Numbered from the stretch's first letter, positions 14,917 to 23,965 are shown. The stretch: 36,501 nucleotides of DNA from Bacillota bacterium (GCA_017543265.1 JAFYGI010000052.1:1-36501); one strand, 5' to 3'. Numbers and translations are program-made. The notes: a model not told the origin generated them from the letters alone.

Positions 14917-14957
14917 GTTAAGTAAAATCACTTGACCTACTTAACAACACATCAAGT
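14917..14957 (-). promoter_or_regulatory. Structured leader of yceD-rpmF
   Basis: The transcribed leader holds two overlapping dyads: GTTAAGTA (14917-14924) with TACTTAAC (14938-14945), and ACTTGA (14930-14935) with TCAAGT (14952-14957). The second uses the loop of the first, so they form either alternative stems or a pseudoknot. A role in ribosomal-protein autoregulation is possible but unproven. Confidence 0.4.
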
Positions 14958-14960
14958 ATA

Positions 14961-14989
14961 ATTGTAGCACCTGTAAACGGTTTTGTCAA
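14961..14989 (-). promoter_or_regulatory. Promoter of yceD-rpmF
   Basis: Minus strand: TTGACA (complement of 14984-14989), 17-bp spacer, TACAAT (complement of 14961-14966). The 5' UTR is about 60 nt. Confidence 0.9.
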
Positions 14990-15027
14990 TAGTATATTTT
15001 GTTTTTTTTGTACGGTTGTGTGTCGAT

Positions 15028-15157
15028 ATGTATTTTATCGGCCGTATTTTGGCAAAAAACAAAGGATCCGGTGCAAATTAGGCTTGCAAAACATATGCGG
15101 TATGTATTATAATGTAAGTGGATAGTTGCTTAAGGCCGATTATCCGATAAAATACAT
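15028..15157. repeat. Perfect 14-bp inverted repeat bracketing the rubrerythrin promoter
   Basis: ATGTATTTTATCGG (15028-15041) is exactly complementary to CCGATAAAATACAT (15144-15157). The left arm extended by two bases also matches GGCCGAT at 15134-15140. One arm lies upstream of the -35 and the other in the 5' UTR, 102 bp apart. It may be a paired operator for a looping regulator, or the boundary of an element. Confidence 0.75.
15084..15113 (+). promoter_or_regulatory. Promoter of rubrerythrin
   Basis: TTGCAA (15084-15089), 18-bp spacer, TATAAT (15108-15113). The predicted start is near 15120. The 5' UTR of about 60 nt contains the right arm of the inverted repeat. Confidence 0.75.
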
Positions 15158-15182
15158 CCCTATTTGGAAAGGAGACAAAATC

Positions 15183-15719
15183 ATGAGCAAATACGCAGGC
15201 ACACAGACAGAGAAAAACTTACAGGCCGCATTCGCAGGCGAATCACAGGCACGCAACAAATACACATACTTTGCTTCCGTAGCAAAGAAAGAGGGCTATG
15301 AACAGATAGCCGCTATATTCCTTCAGACGGCAGACAATGAAAAGGAGCACGCAAAGCTTTGGCTCAAGGAGCTCGAGGGCATAGGCACCACCGCCGAGAA
15401 CCTCGGTGCGGCTGCCGACGGCGAAAACTACGAATGGACGGATATGTACGAGGATTTTGCAAAGACAGCCGAGGCAGAGGGCTTCAAGGCACTTGCGGCA
15501 AAATTCCGTATGGTAGGCGAAATAGAAAAGCACCACGAGGAGCGCTACCGTGCATTGCTTAAAAACGTAGAGACCGCACAGGTATTTGAAAAGAGCGAGG
15601 TAAAGGTTTGGGAATGCCGCAACTGCGGACACCTTGTTATCGGCACAAAGGCACCCGCTGCCTGTCCCGTATGCGCACACAAGCAAAGCTTCTTTGAAGT
15701 ACGCAGCGAAAATTACTGA
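15183..15719 (+). CDS. rbr: Rubrerythrin
   Basis: This 178-residue rubrerythrin reduces hydrogen peroxide in anaerobes. The N-terminal four-helix ferritin-like domain carries the diiron ligands ([30 protein letters not shown] and [11 protein letters not shown]). A C-terminal rubredoxin domain has CRNCGH and CPVCAH for the Fe(SCys)4 site. The ATG at 15183 follows AAAGGAG. The gene is monocistronic with a strong promoter and terminator, consistent with high or stress-induced expression. The cysteine knuckles and diiron residues all look intact. Confidence 0.97.
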   Translation: MSKYAGTQTEKNLQAAFAGESQARNKYTYFASVAKKEGYEQIAAIFLQTADNEKEHAKLWLKELEGIGTTAENLGAAADGENYEWTDMYEDFAKTAEAEGFKALAAKFRMVGEIEKHHEERYRALLKNVETAQVFEKSEVKVWECRNCGHLVIGTKAPAACPVCAHKQSFFEVRSENY

Positions 15720-15727
15720 TACCGATC

Positions 15728-15756
15728 AAAAAAAGAGCCGTAACGGCTCTTTTTTA
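15728..15756. terminator. Bidirectional intrinsic terminator
   Basis: AGAGCCG (15734-15740) pairs with CGGCTCT (15744-15750) around a TAA loop, flanked by A-run and T-run so that it works in both directions. It separates rbr from the convergent YfhO-like gene. Confidence 0.93.
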
Positions 15757-15777
15757 TTGTCTGAAAGCAGCGGCTTT

Positions 15778-17736
15778 TTACCTTATGCTGTTTATGATCG
15801 CCGCTATAGTCGGCACCGCATACATAAGCACGATCACGGCCGCACCCACCGCCGTAAGCAGGATCGGCGACACGGTCTGTACGGACTTTGCATTGCACCA
15901 ATCCAGATTTTCACGCTTGCGAACCTCTATCCAAAAGGCAAACATAAGCCCTATTATCGTCAGTGCTATGCCTGCATGAAAACTGCGCGGTGAATATTCC
16001 ATCCTTATATCGTTGCTGCCCTTTGGCAGGGATATTGCCATAAACGCCCCGTTCATTACGGGAAATACCTCGGATTCTTCCCCATTTACACGGCATTTCC
16101 AGTCATTGCTGTATTCAACGGGCAAAAACATAAAGCTGTTAAAATCAACAACGGCATTCACGACAAGCCCGTTTTTTTCCGTTTTGACCATGTCTGCGTG
16201 TCCCTGTCCGTAGCCCGTCACAAGCTCGTCAAGCATTGCATTGTCCATAAGGCTTATTTCCGTATCTGCGGGAGCGCCGCTTACCTCAAGTGTCAGCTTT
16301 TCGTCCTTCAGGGTGCCGAGCTCGGCAAAGCCGCCCAGGTTGCCGTCATATTTTTCGTCAAAGCTTACGGGTCTGCCGTCAATTTTAAAAACAGCGCCGT
16401 TCATGCCGTTTTCCGTCCATGCGTACAGCGTGCATTCACCCTTGGCCGTTATTTCGTAGGTCTTGTCCGCACCGTTTTCGCGCAAGGGCTTGCAGACCGT
16501 CATTATCTGCTTAACGCCGCCCATAAAGTTATTGTAGATAAGGTTTTGCGTTTTTGCGCCCTTTGTCGTAAACGAGGTATACATTATATCGGGATTGACA
16601 AAGGTGCCCATAGACAGGACAGCCCCGCCCTTGTCTATGCAGAGTATGGCATCGGTGAGCTTTGTGCCGCCAAGCCTGTCCTGTGCATTTGCCGCATAGC
16701 CCAGTTTTTCCATCTGTCTGCGGTATTCGCCAGAGGTATCAAAGGTCTGTGCCCGTCCCGCAATACAAAAGCCGGCCACAGCGGGCAAAATCGCCATAGC
16801 TGCCGCATACACGGCCAGCACGCCCCCGCGCGGCAGACCCTTTTTGACAAAGCCCAGCGCCGCAAGCCCCATGCCGAACACCAGCACGGCCGCACCGCCG
16901 CAAACGGCAAATCTGCCGTCGTAAATTATCGTACCCGTAAGGGGTGAATTTTTTATTATATCAAGCGCACTTTGTCCGCCCTGTGCCTTTGCCGCCGCAA
17001 ACATGGCAGGCAAAACGGCAATGCCCGACATCATGACAGCCGCAAGGGTATGCAGACAAAACGCCGCCGCAAACCTTTTTCTGTCAGACTTTTCCGCGCC
17101 CAAAAACATATAGCCGAAGGCATAGACAGTCATATAAAACACCATTGCCATTGCCGAGCAGGTATCGCAAAGAAGAGCCGCAGCTACAGCCAGCGTATAC
17201 CACAGGCCGTTGCCTCCCCTTGCCATATGCCGAAAGCCCAGCAGCACAAGCGGTAGAAATACAACCGTATTTAAAAGCGGTATGCTTGTAAAATGCTGCA
17301 GCGCAAACACAAAAAGCGCATAGCCCACAGCACAGGCAATATTTTTTATACCCGTCAGGCCGTATGCCCTGCGCACACAGACCGACACGACCGCAGCCGC
17401 AAGCATAACGGCGGCAAGCACCGCAAAGCTCAGCAATTCAAGCACAGCGCCGTTTTTTGCAAACAGCAAAAACAATGTGTGTATGCCGATACAGCGGCCT
17501 ATCCCGTCGGGCACACCGCCGCCCGCACCTTCGGACCACGCGATAAACGGCGAGGAAATGCCGTGCAGAGTATCGTACATATGCGTATACATCGGCAGCG
17601 CCGCGCGGTTTGATGCTTCATAGACTATGCCGCCGCCAAAGGGATAAATTCCCCCTAACGCATAAACGGCAAGCACGGCGATAAGCACGACCGCAAGCGC
17701 CGCAAAAATATCCTTGTTTTTCTTAAAAATATCCAT
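15778..17736 (-). CDS. YfhO-like polytopic membrane protein
   Basis: This 652-residue protein has a long N-terminal half with many hydrophobic helices, then an extracytoplasmic beta-rich domain of about 230 residues (from about residue 375), and a final membrane helix pair (ILLTAVGAAVIVLMYAV). The YASNRAALPMYTHMYDTLHG region after the first helix and the late VEYSNDWKCRVNGEE motif fit the YfhO family. That family in Bacillus is required for glycosylation of lipoteichoic acid. GT-C glycosyltransferases have a similar shape. The start has only a weak RBS and lies 6 nt after the zinc-ribbon gene, so translation is probably coupled. The three-gene set forms one operon. Confidence 0.85.
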   Translation of the reverse strand: MDIFKKNKDIFAALAVVLIAVLAVYALGGIYPFGGGIVYEASNRAALPMYTHMYDTLHGISSPFIAWSEGAGGGVPDGIGRCIGIHTLFLLFAKNGAVLELLSFAVLAAVMLAAAVVSVCVRRAYGLTGIKNIACAVGYALFVFALQHFTSIPLLNTVVFLPLVLLGFRHMARGGNGLWYTLAVAAALLCDTCSAMAMVFYMTVYAFGYMFLGAEKSDRKRFAAAFCLHTLAAVMMSGIAVLPAMFAAAKAQGGQSALDIIKNSPLTGTIIYDGRFAVCGGAAVLVFGMGLAALGFVKKGLPRGGVLAVYAAAMAILPAVAGFCIAGRAQTFDTSGEYRRQMEKLGYAANAQDRLGGTKLTDAILCIDKGGAVLSMGTFVNPDIMYTSFTTKGAKTQNLIYNNFMGGVKQIMTVCKPLRENGADKTYEITAKGECTLYAWTENGMNGAVFKIDGRPVSFDEKYDGNLGGFAELGTLKDEKLTLEVSGAPADTEISLMDNAMLDELVTGYGQGHADMVKTEKNGLVVNAVVDFNSFMFLPVEYSNDWKCRVNGEESEVFPVMNGAFMAISLPKGSNDIRMEYSPRSFHAGIALTIIGLMFAFWIEVRKRENLDWCNAKSVQTVSPILLTAVGAAVIVLMYAVPTIAAIINSIR

Positions 17737-17742
17737 AATGCA

Positions 17743-17988
17743 TCAGATGAAAAAGCTCAATACCAGTATAGCCGCCCAAAGTGCCGCAGCCGAAGCCGCA
17801 ATTAAAAAGCAAAGCTTTTTAAGCAGGCCAAGCTCCTTCCAGTAGGTCTCCACATCAACAAAATCCTCACTTTCATACAGATTCCGTGTTTTTCTGACGG
17901 CGACCTTTTCTTTCTTATTTTTTTTGCCGCAGCGGTGGCAGAAGGACGCACCCTCTGCCAGCTGCTCTCCGCAGTATTTACAGTACAT
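17743..17988 (-). CDS. Zinc-ribbon membrane protein
   Basis: This 81-residue protein starts with a zinc ribbon (MYCKYCGEQL with C3/C6, and CHRCG with C17/C20). A charged linker and one C-terminal transmembrane helix (LCFLIAASAAALWAAILVLSFF) follow. The ATG at 17988 has a weak GGGTGAT site; an alternative ATG at 18006 overlaps the upstream stop as ATGA but has no site. It sits between the Tim44-like and YfhO-like genes. Its role is unknown; it may be a membrane adaptor. Confidence 0.8.
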   Translation of the reverse strand: MYCKYCGEQLAEGASFCHRCGKKNKKEKVAVRKTRNLYESEDFVDVETYWKELGLLKKLCFLIAASAAALWAAILVLSFFI

Positions 17989-18002
17989 ATCATCACCCGT
18001 TA

Positions 18003-19103
18003 TCATTCAAAATGGTCGTTATTGTCATATGCGTCCGTGTCATTTTGCGCATAAGGATCCTGCGCCTGCTTTGCCTGCTGCTGCGCCTGTTGCTGCGCCA
18101 TAGCCGCTTCCTCGGCCTTTTTCATAACACTTTCGGCATAGCCGTCTGTCTCGGAGACAAATACACCGCCGCTGCCGTAGGCCACATTGCGCTTAACGCC
18201 CTGTATATCCGAAAGAACCCAGTCATAGTCGCCCGTTGTGATAACGCTGCCGCAGTATTCACACATACCCGAGCTGGTTATCTGTGTAGGTGCGCCGCAG
18301 TTGGGGCAGTTGGTCGTGGACTTGTTGCTTACTGCCGCATCGGTCACAACGCCCTTCTTACGCATAAAAGTAAACAAATACCTCGGGAAACAATCCCTGT
18401 TTGGGTCGCCCTTTAATACCTGATTTGTATTCTCGTCCTTGATATAATCCACCATACGCGCCTTGATATATACGGTAAGGTATTCGTACTGGTTGTCACG
18501 CTTATATTCAAAGAAATGTGCGTTATTTATGTTTATGCGCTCGATAACATTTATACGGCCGTTTTTGATATAGCCGTCTATCTGTGTCTTATGCTGGTTG
18601 AACAGCTCCTCCTTTTCAAACGGACGCACCTTGTCGAAATCCCTTTCCGACCATGCCGTCTGGAGGGTTATAAACACCTCTTTCACCCAACTTATAAAAC
18701 GTGTCTGGCTGAAATTGGGGTCTATTTTTATTATCTCTTTTACTATCTCGTTGGTGTTGTCGTTTATCTCCTGTGCAGCCGACGAACTTCCGCCACCTGA
18801 GGATGCACCGCCGCCCTTATTGGACTTGGAAGCTATCACAAGTATAACTATAACAACTATAATGCCTATCACAACATCGGAGCCGCTCACATCACCGCCG
18901 CCTCTGCCGCTGCTGCTGCCGCTGTAGTAATAATCATCGTCATCATCGTCCCAGTCCCAGCCGCCGCTGCTGCCGCCCCAGTCGCTGTCACCCCAGCCGC
19001 TGCCGCTGTCGTAGTCGTTAAAATCACCAAGATCCGCAAAGGCCTTTGTGACAAAAAGCATTGAAAATATAAGCAAAAGCACAAGCCAAAAGCGTTTTTT
19101 CAT
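18003..19103 (-). CDS. Tim44-like domain protein with zinc ribbon
   Basis: This 366-residue protein has a signal sequence (MKKRFWLVLLLIFSMLFVTKAFA). A Gly/Ser/Asp/Trp/Tyr-rich low-complexity stretch follows (about residues 24-70, with a run of six Asp), then a transmembrane helix (VVIGIIVVIVILVIA). A Tim44/MBA1-like globular domain follows at about 110-250 (FISWVKEVFITLQTAWSERD), then a zinc ribbon (CPNCGA, CEYCG) and a Gln/Ala-rich C-terminus. Start 19103 has GGGGGAAT upstream. Bacterial Tim44-like proteins with zinc ribbons are of unknown function; a membrane-bound, cytoplasm-facing role is inferred. It is the first gene of the operon. Confidence 0.85.
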   Translation of the reverse strand: MKKRFWLVLLLIFSMLFVTKAFADLGDFNDYDSGSGWGDSDWGGSSGGWDWDDDDDDYYYSGSSSGRGGGDVSGSDVVIGIIVVIVILVIASKSNKGGGASSGGGSSSAAQEINDNTNEIVKEIIKIDPNFSQTRFISWVKEVFITLQTAWSERDFDKVRPFEKEELFNQHKTQIDGYIKNGRINVIERININNAHFFEYKRDNQYEYLTVYIKARMVDYIKDENTNQVLKGDPNRDCFPRYLFTFMRKKGVVTDAAVSNKSTTNCPNCGAPTQITSSGMCEYCGSVITTGDYDWVLSDIQGVKRNVAYGSGGVFVSETDGYAESVMKKAEEAAMAQQQAQQQAKQAQDPYAQNDTDAYDNNDHFE

Positions 19104-19142
19104 TTTTATTCCCCCTTTGGTGGTAAAAATAGCAGAATACAT

Positions 19143-19172
19143 ATTACATATATTTTACCATACCGCGGTCAA
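19143..19172 (-). promoter_or_regulatory. Promoter of the Tim44-like/YfhO operon
   Basis: Minus strand: TTGACC (complement of 19167-19172) with TGTAAT (complement of 19143-19148) at 18 bp. An alternative -10, TATGTA, lies at 16 bp. It is divergent from the dnaE promoter, with about 45 bp between them. Confidence 0.5.
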
Positions 19173-19215
19173 AAAATAAAGTATAAAAAAACAAAAACGC
19201 GAAAATTTATTGATA

Positions 19216-19244
19216 TTGAACTTTTTGCAAAAACATGGTAGAAT
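19216..19244 (+). promoter_or_regulatory. Promoter of dnaE
   Basis: TTGAAC (19216-19221), 17-bp spacer, TAGAAT (19239-19244). The 5' UTR is about 25 nt and carries GGGAGG. Confidence 0.75.
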
Positions 19245-19275
19245 AGAAATATATATCACATTCGGGAGGCGGAAT

Positions 19276-22200
19276 ATGTCTTTTACACATTTACACGTTC
19301 ATACGGAATACAGTTTGCTTGACGGTTCCGCCAAGATAAAGGAGCTTATCGCGCGGGCAAAGGAGCTTGGCATGGAATCGCTGGCAATAACCGACCATGG
19401 CGTTATGTACGGCGTTATACTTTTTTATCAGGAGGCCGTCAAACAGGGAATAAAGCCAATAATAGGCTGTGAAACATATATTGCGACGGGTTCGCGCTTC
19501 AGCAAGGAAAAGGGCGACGGCTACAACCACCTTGTGCTTTTGTGCAAGGACAACGAGGGCTACCAGAACCTTATAAAGATGGTGTCCCTTGGCTTTACGG
19601 AGGGCTATTACCGCAAGCCGCGCATCGACCTTGACCTTTTAAGGGAAAACAACAAGGGGCTTATTGCGCTCAGCGCCTGCCTTGCGGGCCCCGTGGCACG
19701 CGCCGTGCTTGACAGCGGCTACGAGACAGCCAAGGAGACCGCCCTTATGTACAACGAGATAATGGGCGAGGGCAATTTTTATCTGGAGCTTCAGGATCAC
19801 AGCATACCCGAGCAAAAGACGGTAAACCAGGCGCTTATACGCATCAGCCGCGAAACGGGCATACCGCTTGTATGCACCAACGACTCGCACTACATTACCG
19901 CGGACGATGCCGAGGCGCACGACCTTTTGCTTTGCATACAGACACAAAAAACGGTCAATGACGAGGACCGTATGCGCTATGAGGGCGGGCAGTATTACCT
20001 TAAAAGCCCTGAGGAAATGGCCGAGCTTTTCTCGTACATCCCCGAGGCCGTGGAAAACACCGAAAAAATCGCCGAAAGGTGCAATGTCACCTTTGAATTT
20101 AACCATTACAAGCTGCCCGTTTTTGATGTGCCCGATGGCAAAACGGCCTTTGACTACCTGCGGGAGCTTTGTCTTGACGGCCTTGACCGCCGCTACGGCA
20201 GGCAGCACGACCCCGCCCTTGACAAAAGGCTGGATTACGAGATAAATGTCATTAAAACAATGGGCTTTGTCGATTATTTTCTTATTGTGTGGGATTTTAT
20301 ACACTACGCAAAGCAAAACGGCATAAGTGTCGGCCCCGGGCGCGGTTCTGCCGCAGGCAGCATAACGGCGTACACACTGGGCATAACCGATATCGAACCC
20401 GTGCAGTATGACCTGCTGTTCGAGCGTTTTCTTAACCCCGAGCGCGTAAGTATGCCCGATATCGACATTGATTTTTGCTACGAGCGCAGGCAGGAGGTCA
20501 TAGAGTATGTAAACCGCAAGTACGGCGAGGACCATGTGGCGCAGATAGTCACCTTTGGTACCATGGCCGCAAAAAATGCGATACGCGATGTCGGACGTGT
20601 GCTTGCAATGCCCTATGCCGATGTTGACAAAATTGCAAAAATGATACCCGAGGAACTTAAAATGACCATAAGCAAGGCGCTTTCCATGAATCCCGAGCTT
20701 AAGGCCGTTTACGAGGGTGATGCAAGTGTACGCTATCTGATAGATATGTCCATGAAGCTGGAGGGTCTGCCGCGGCACGCCTCCACACACGCGGCGGGCG
20801 TTGTTATATGCGACAAGCCCGTTATGGAATATGTGCCGCTCAGCACAAACGGCGGCCTTGTGACCACGCAGTTTACAATGACCACCTGCGAGGAGCTGGG
20901 TCTGCTTAAAATGGACTTTCTGGGACTGCGCACGCTGACCGTTATACAGGATGCCTTTAACGAGATAAACCGCAGGCGCGAGGGCAAGCCCCTTACCGTC
21001 GATGACATAGACTACAGCGACCCCGCCGTTTACGACCTTATACGTCAGGGTAAAACAACGGGCGTTTTCCAGCTTGAAAGCGCGGGTATGCAAAGCTTTA
21101 TGAAGGAGCTTTCCCCCAACTGCATGGAGGATATTATAGCGGGCATATCGCTTTACCGCCCGGGTCCCATGGATTTTATACCCAAATATATAGCGGGCAA
21201 AAACGACCCGCAGAGCATACAGTACACACACCCCGCCCTTGAAAGCATATTAAAGCCCACCTACGGCTGTATAGTTTATCAGGAGCAGGTAATGCAGATA
21301 GTGCGCGAGCTTGCGGGCTATTCGCTGGGACGAAGCGACCTTGTGCGCCGTGCCATGAGCAAGAAAAAAGAAGAGGTTATGGCAAAGGAGCGCCACAACT
21401 TTATCTACGGCATAACCGACGAGGTAAGGGGCTGTCTTGCATCGGGCATATCGGAAAAGGCAGCAAACCGCATATTTGACGAAATGACGGACTTTGCAAA
21501 ATACGCCTTTAACAAGTCCCACGCCGCAGCCTATGCGGTCGTTGCGTTCAGGACGGCATGGCTGAAAACGCACTACCCCGTTGAATTTATGGCCGCGCTT
21601 CTTACAAGTGTTATGGATGCACCAAAAAAGATGACCGTATACATGGAGGAATGCCGCCGCATGAAAATAGCCCTGCTTCCGCCCGATATAAACGAAAGCT
21701 ACGGCAATTTCAGCGTTTCGGGCAGCAATATACGCTTTGCGCTCTCTGCGGTAAAGCACGTCGGCAAGCAGAACATAGACTACCTTGTAAAAGAGCGCAG
21801 CACGGGTGGCAATTTTGTCTCCCTTACCGAGTTTTTGGACAGGATGGGTACTAATGTAAACTCCCGTATGCTTGAAAGTCTTATCTGGAGCGGCGCATTT
21901 GACTCTCTCGGCGGCAAAAGACTGCAGTATTACAGCATTTACGACGTACTGTACAAAGGACTCGGCCAGACAAAGAAAAACAGCATAGACGGCCAGATGT
22001 CGCTTTTTACCGACTTTAACGACGACCGCGAAAGTGCCTACAGGGACGACCTGCCGCCCGTCGGGGAATACAGCAAGCGCGAGCTTTTGTCGCACGAAAA
22101 GGATGTGCTGGGAATATATCTGAGCAGTCACCCCCTTGGCGAATATGAGGAGCTGATACGCAAATGCACCTCAAACCGCCTTATCGACCTCGATGCCGAG

Positions 22201-22731
22201 AACGATATGGAACAGCCGCTGCTTGAGGACGGTCAGCATCTCAGCGTGCTGGGCATAGTCACCGCCGTAAAGACAAAAATAACAAAAAGCGACCAGATGA
22301 TGGCCTTTATAACGCTGGAGGATCTGACTTCGACGGCAGATGTGCTTGTTTTCCCGAAAATATACGCCGTTTCGTCACCGCTGCTGCATACGGACAGCAT
22401 TATATACATACGCGGTCACGCCTCTGTTTCGGACGACAAGGGAAATTCGATAATTGCGGACGAGATACGCTCCGTCGAGCAGATATACGCCGAAAGCACC
22501 GAGCTTTGGATAAAACTGACCGCAGATACGGCCGAGACCGTCGAAAGCATCTGCGAGATAATATCCGCACACAAGGGGCTTTCGCCCGTTGTTGTGTATG
22601 ACGAACGTTCGGGCAAAAAAATGCGGCTTACCGACAAGTACCGCGCATATATCGACGACAGCCTTAAACAGCTTTTAAAGGCAAAAGTCGGCAGCGAAAA
22701 CATTGCAACAAAAGAAAAATTCAGGAGATGA
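19276..22731 (+). CDS. dnaE: DNA polymerase III subunit alpha (DnaE)
   Basis: This 1151-residue protein, close to the E. coli 1160, is a DnaE-type replicative polymerase. The N-terminal PHP domain starts with THLHVHTEYSLLDG and has the ITDHG motif. The palm holds GPGRGSAAGS and the catalytic aspartates D397 and D399 in MPDIDIDFCYERR. Fingers and helix-hairpin-helix regions follow, then an OB-fold (LSVLGIVTAVKTKI to DVLVFP). The start is ATG 19276 with GGGAGG (19264-19269); the in-frame extension upstream has no site. In low-GC Gram-positives DnaE usually works with PolC in lagging-strand synthesis; PolC is not in the window. The stop overlaps or nearly touches the next gene. Confidence 0.98.
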   Translation: MSFTHLHVHTEYSLLDGSAKIKELIARAKELGMESLAITDHGVMYGVILFYQEAVKQGIKPIIGCETYIATGSRFSKEKGDGYNHLVLLCKDNEGYQNLIKMVSLGFTEGYYRKPRIDLDLLRENNKGLIALSACLAGPVARAVLDSGYETAKETALMYNEIMGEGNFYLELQDHSIPEQKTVNQALIRISRETGIPLVCTNDSHYITADDAEAHDLLLCIQTQKTVNDEDRMRYEGGQYYLKSPEEMAELFSYIPEAVENTEKIAERCNVTFEFNHYKLPVFDVPDGKTAFDYLRELCLDGLDRRYGRQHDPALDKRLDYEINVIKTMGFVDYFLIVWDFIHYAKQNGISVGPGRGSAAGSITAYTLGITDIEPVQYDLLFERFLNPERVSMPDIDIDFCYERRQEVIEYVNRKYGEDHVAQIVTFGTMAAKNAIRDVGRVLAMPYADVDKIAKMIPEELKMTISKALSMNPELKAVYEGDASVRYLIDMSMKLEGLPRHASTHAAGVVICDKPVMEYVPLSTNGGLVTTQFTMTTCEELGLLKMDFLGLRTLTVIQDAFNEINRRREGKPLTVDDIDYSDPAVYDLIRQGKTTGVFQLESAGMQSFMKELSPNCMEDIIAGISLYRPGPMDFIPKYIAGKNDPQSIQYTHPALESILKPTYGCIVYQEQVMQIVRELAGYSLGRSDLVRRAMSKKKEEVMAKERHNFIYGITDEVRGCLASGISEKAANRIFDEMTDFAKYAFNKSHAAAYAVVAFRTAWLKTHYPVEFMAALLTSVMDAPKKMTVYMEECRRMKIALLPPDINESYGNFSVSGSNIRFALSAVKHVGKQNIDYLVKERSTGGNFVSLTEFLDRMGTNVNSRMLESLIWSGAFDSLGGKRLQYYSIYDVLYKGLGQTKKNSIDGQMSLFTDFNDDRESAYRDDLPPVGEYSKRELLSHEKDVLGIYLSSHPLGEYEELIRKCTSNRLIDLDAENDMEQPLLEDGQHLSVLGIVTAVKTKITKSDQMMAFITLEDLTSTADVLVFPKIYAVSSPLLHTDSIIYIRGHASVSDDKGNSIIADEIRSVEQIYAESTELWIKLTADTAETVESICEIISAHKGLSPVVVYDERSGKKMRLTDKYRAYIDDSLKQLLKAKVGSENIATKEKFRR

Positions 22732-22736
22732 ACGAT

Positions 22737-23882
22737 TTGCCGGAAATAAATGTCACCTCATTTATCTGGGTAAACTTTGCGGCGGGCATATTTCTGCCGC
22801 TGCTTATGTTTATTACGGGCAGAGTAAAGACCATGCCCGTTATACCCATACAAATACTTATGTTTACGGCGGCCGCCGTAGGGCTGAGGCTTATTTTCCC
22901 CGCGGAATTTCCCGCCGTGAACAAAATAATAAACATATACACCACCCTGCCGCCCATTTACGCCATTATGAACAAACCCCTGACAGAGGACGGCACGCTC
23001 ACCCCGTATGTGATATTTTGCATTATATGGGGCGCTGTGGCCGCGGTGCTGCTTTTGATCTATATTGTAAGATCGGTGCGCCTTATGCGGCTTATAAAGC
23101 ATACGCCGCAGACGGCAAGCCCGCAGCTTGAACTGCTGGAAAAATTAAAAAATGAGCTTGGCTTCCGTTTCAAAACCAAGCTTATCAGGGACTCCGCCGT
23201 GGAGTTTCCGTCCGAGTACGGGTTTACCGAACAGACGATATTTTTAAACGATGCAGACTACACCGATGAGGAACTTACCTGCATTTTCAGGCACGAGCTT
23301 GCACATTTCAGATACGGCACCAACCTTATGCGGCTGTTTGTGAATGTAGTTTGCATACTGCTTTGGTGGAACCCCGTTATGCATCTTTTCAGGCATTGCT
23401 TTGACGAGCGTGTGGAAATATATGTTGACGGCAAGGCCACGCACGGCATGACGGAAAAAGAAAAAAGCGCATATATGCGCTGTATCTTAAAGGTGTATGA
23501 GATAATATCACAGGGCGGCAGACGCAGCGTCATGCTCGAACCGCTTACGGGCTCATCGGAAAGGCTGATGATGAAGCGCTTTAAAATACTGGCGGACAAC
23601 AGGGACACAAACGTCCTTTTATCCTCCGCCGCCGTATTGCTGACTATCGGATTTTGGGTGTTCAGCTGCAAATACCAGTTTCAGCTCGGATGGCAGCCTC
23701 CCGCAAACGAAGTGCGAAACATAAGCATTGACGAGGTGACCGCCGAAAACTCCTATATAATCCACAACACGCAGACAAATTCCTATGTTTTGTATATCGA
23801 CACCGGCGATACTGTCGTACCGCTCCAATTGACCGACGAACTGCTTGAACGATATTCACACATTCCCATAACGGAGGAATAA
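22737..23882 (+). CDS. M56 (BlaR1/MecR1-like) membrane metallopeptidase
   Basis: This protein of about 381 residues has four predicted transmembrane helices and the zinc motif HELAH in CIFRHELAHFRYGTN, as in M56 antirepressor peptidases (BlaR1/MecR1). The sensor domain that normally follows is missing: only a short extracellular tail of about 90 residues follows the last helix (LLTIGFWVF), so it is not a beta-lactam sensor of the BlaR1 type. The TTG at 22737 is 9 nt from AGGAG (22723-22727). The ATG at 22728 touches that site and overlaps the dnaE stop as ATGA, so reinitiation there is an alternative. No BlaI/MecI repressor is next to it. Confidence 0.83.
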   Translation: MPEINVTSFIWVNFAAGIFLPLLMFITGRVKTMPVIPIQILMFTAAAVGLRLIFPAEFPAVNKIINIYTTLPPIYAIMNKPLTEDGTLTPYVIFCIIWGAVAAVLLLIYIVRSVRLMRLIKHTPQTASPQLELLEKLKNELGFRFKTKLIRDSAVEFPSEYGFTEQTIFLNDADYTDEELTCIFRHELAHFRYGTNLMRLFVNVVCILLWWNPVMHLFRHCFDERVEIYVDGKATHGMTEKEKSAYMRCILKVYEIISQGGRRSVMLEPLTGSSERLMMKRFKILADNRDTNVLLSSAAVLLTIGFWVFSCKYQFQLGWQPPANEVRNISIDEVTAENSYIIHNTQTNSYVLYIDTGDTVVPLQLTDELLERYSHIPITEE

Positions 23883-23890
23883 AAACAAAA

Positions 23891-23931
23891 ACCGCCGCAT
23901 CGGACAAAAGCCCCGATGCGGCGGTCATTTT
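23891..23931. terminator. Bidirectional intrinsic terminator
   Basis: ACCGCCGCATCGG (23891-23903) pairs perfectly with CCGATGCGGCGGT (23913-23925), followed by CATTTTTT on the plus strand. The left flank is A-rich. It ends the dnaE operon and may also catch the convergent zinc-ribbon transcript. Confidence 0.9.
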
Positions 23932-23965
23932 TTGCCAAAAGCCAAAAACAGGCTTTACTTACATA

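Noticed and set aside
19639..21231. 530-codon open frame antisense to dnaE
   Set aside because: It lies entirely opposite the conserved DnaE coding sequence, has no recognisable domain, and arises from the codon bias of the sense gene.
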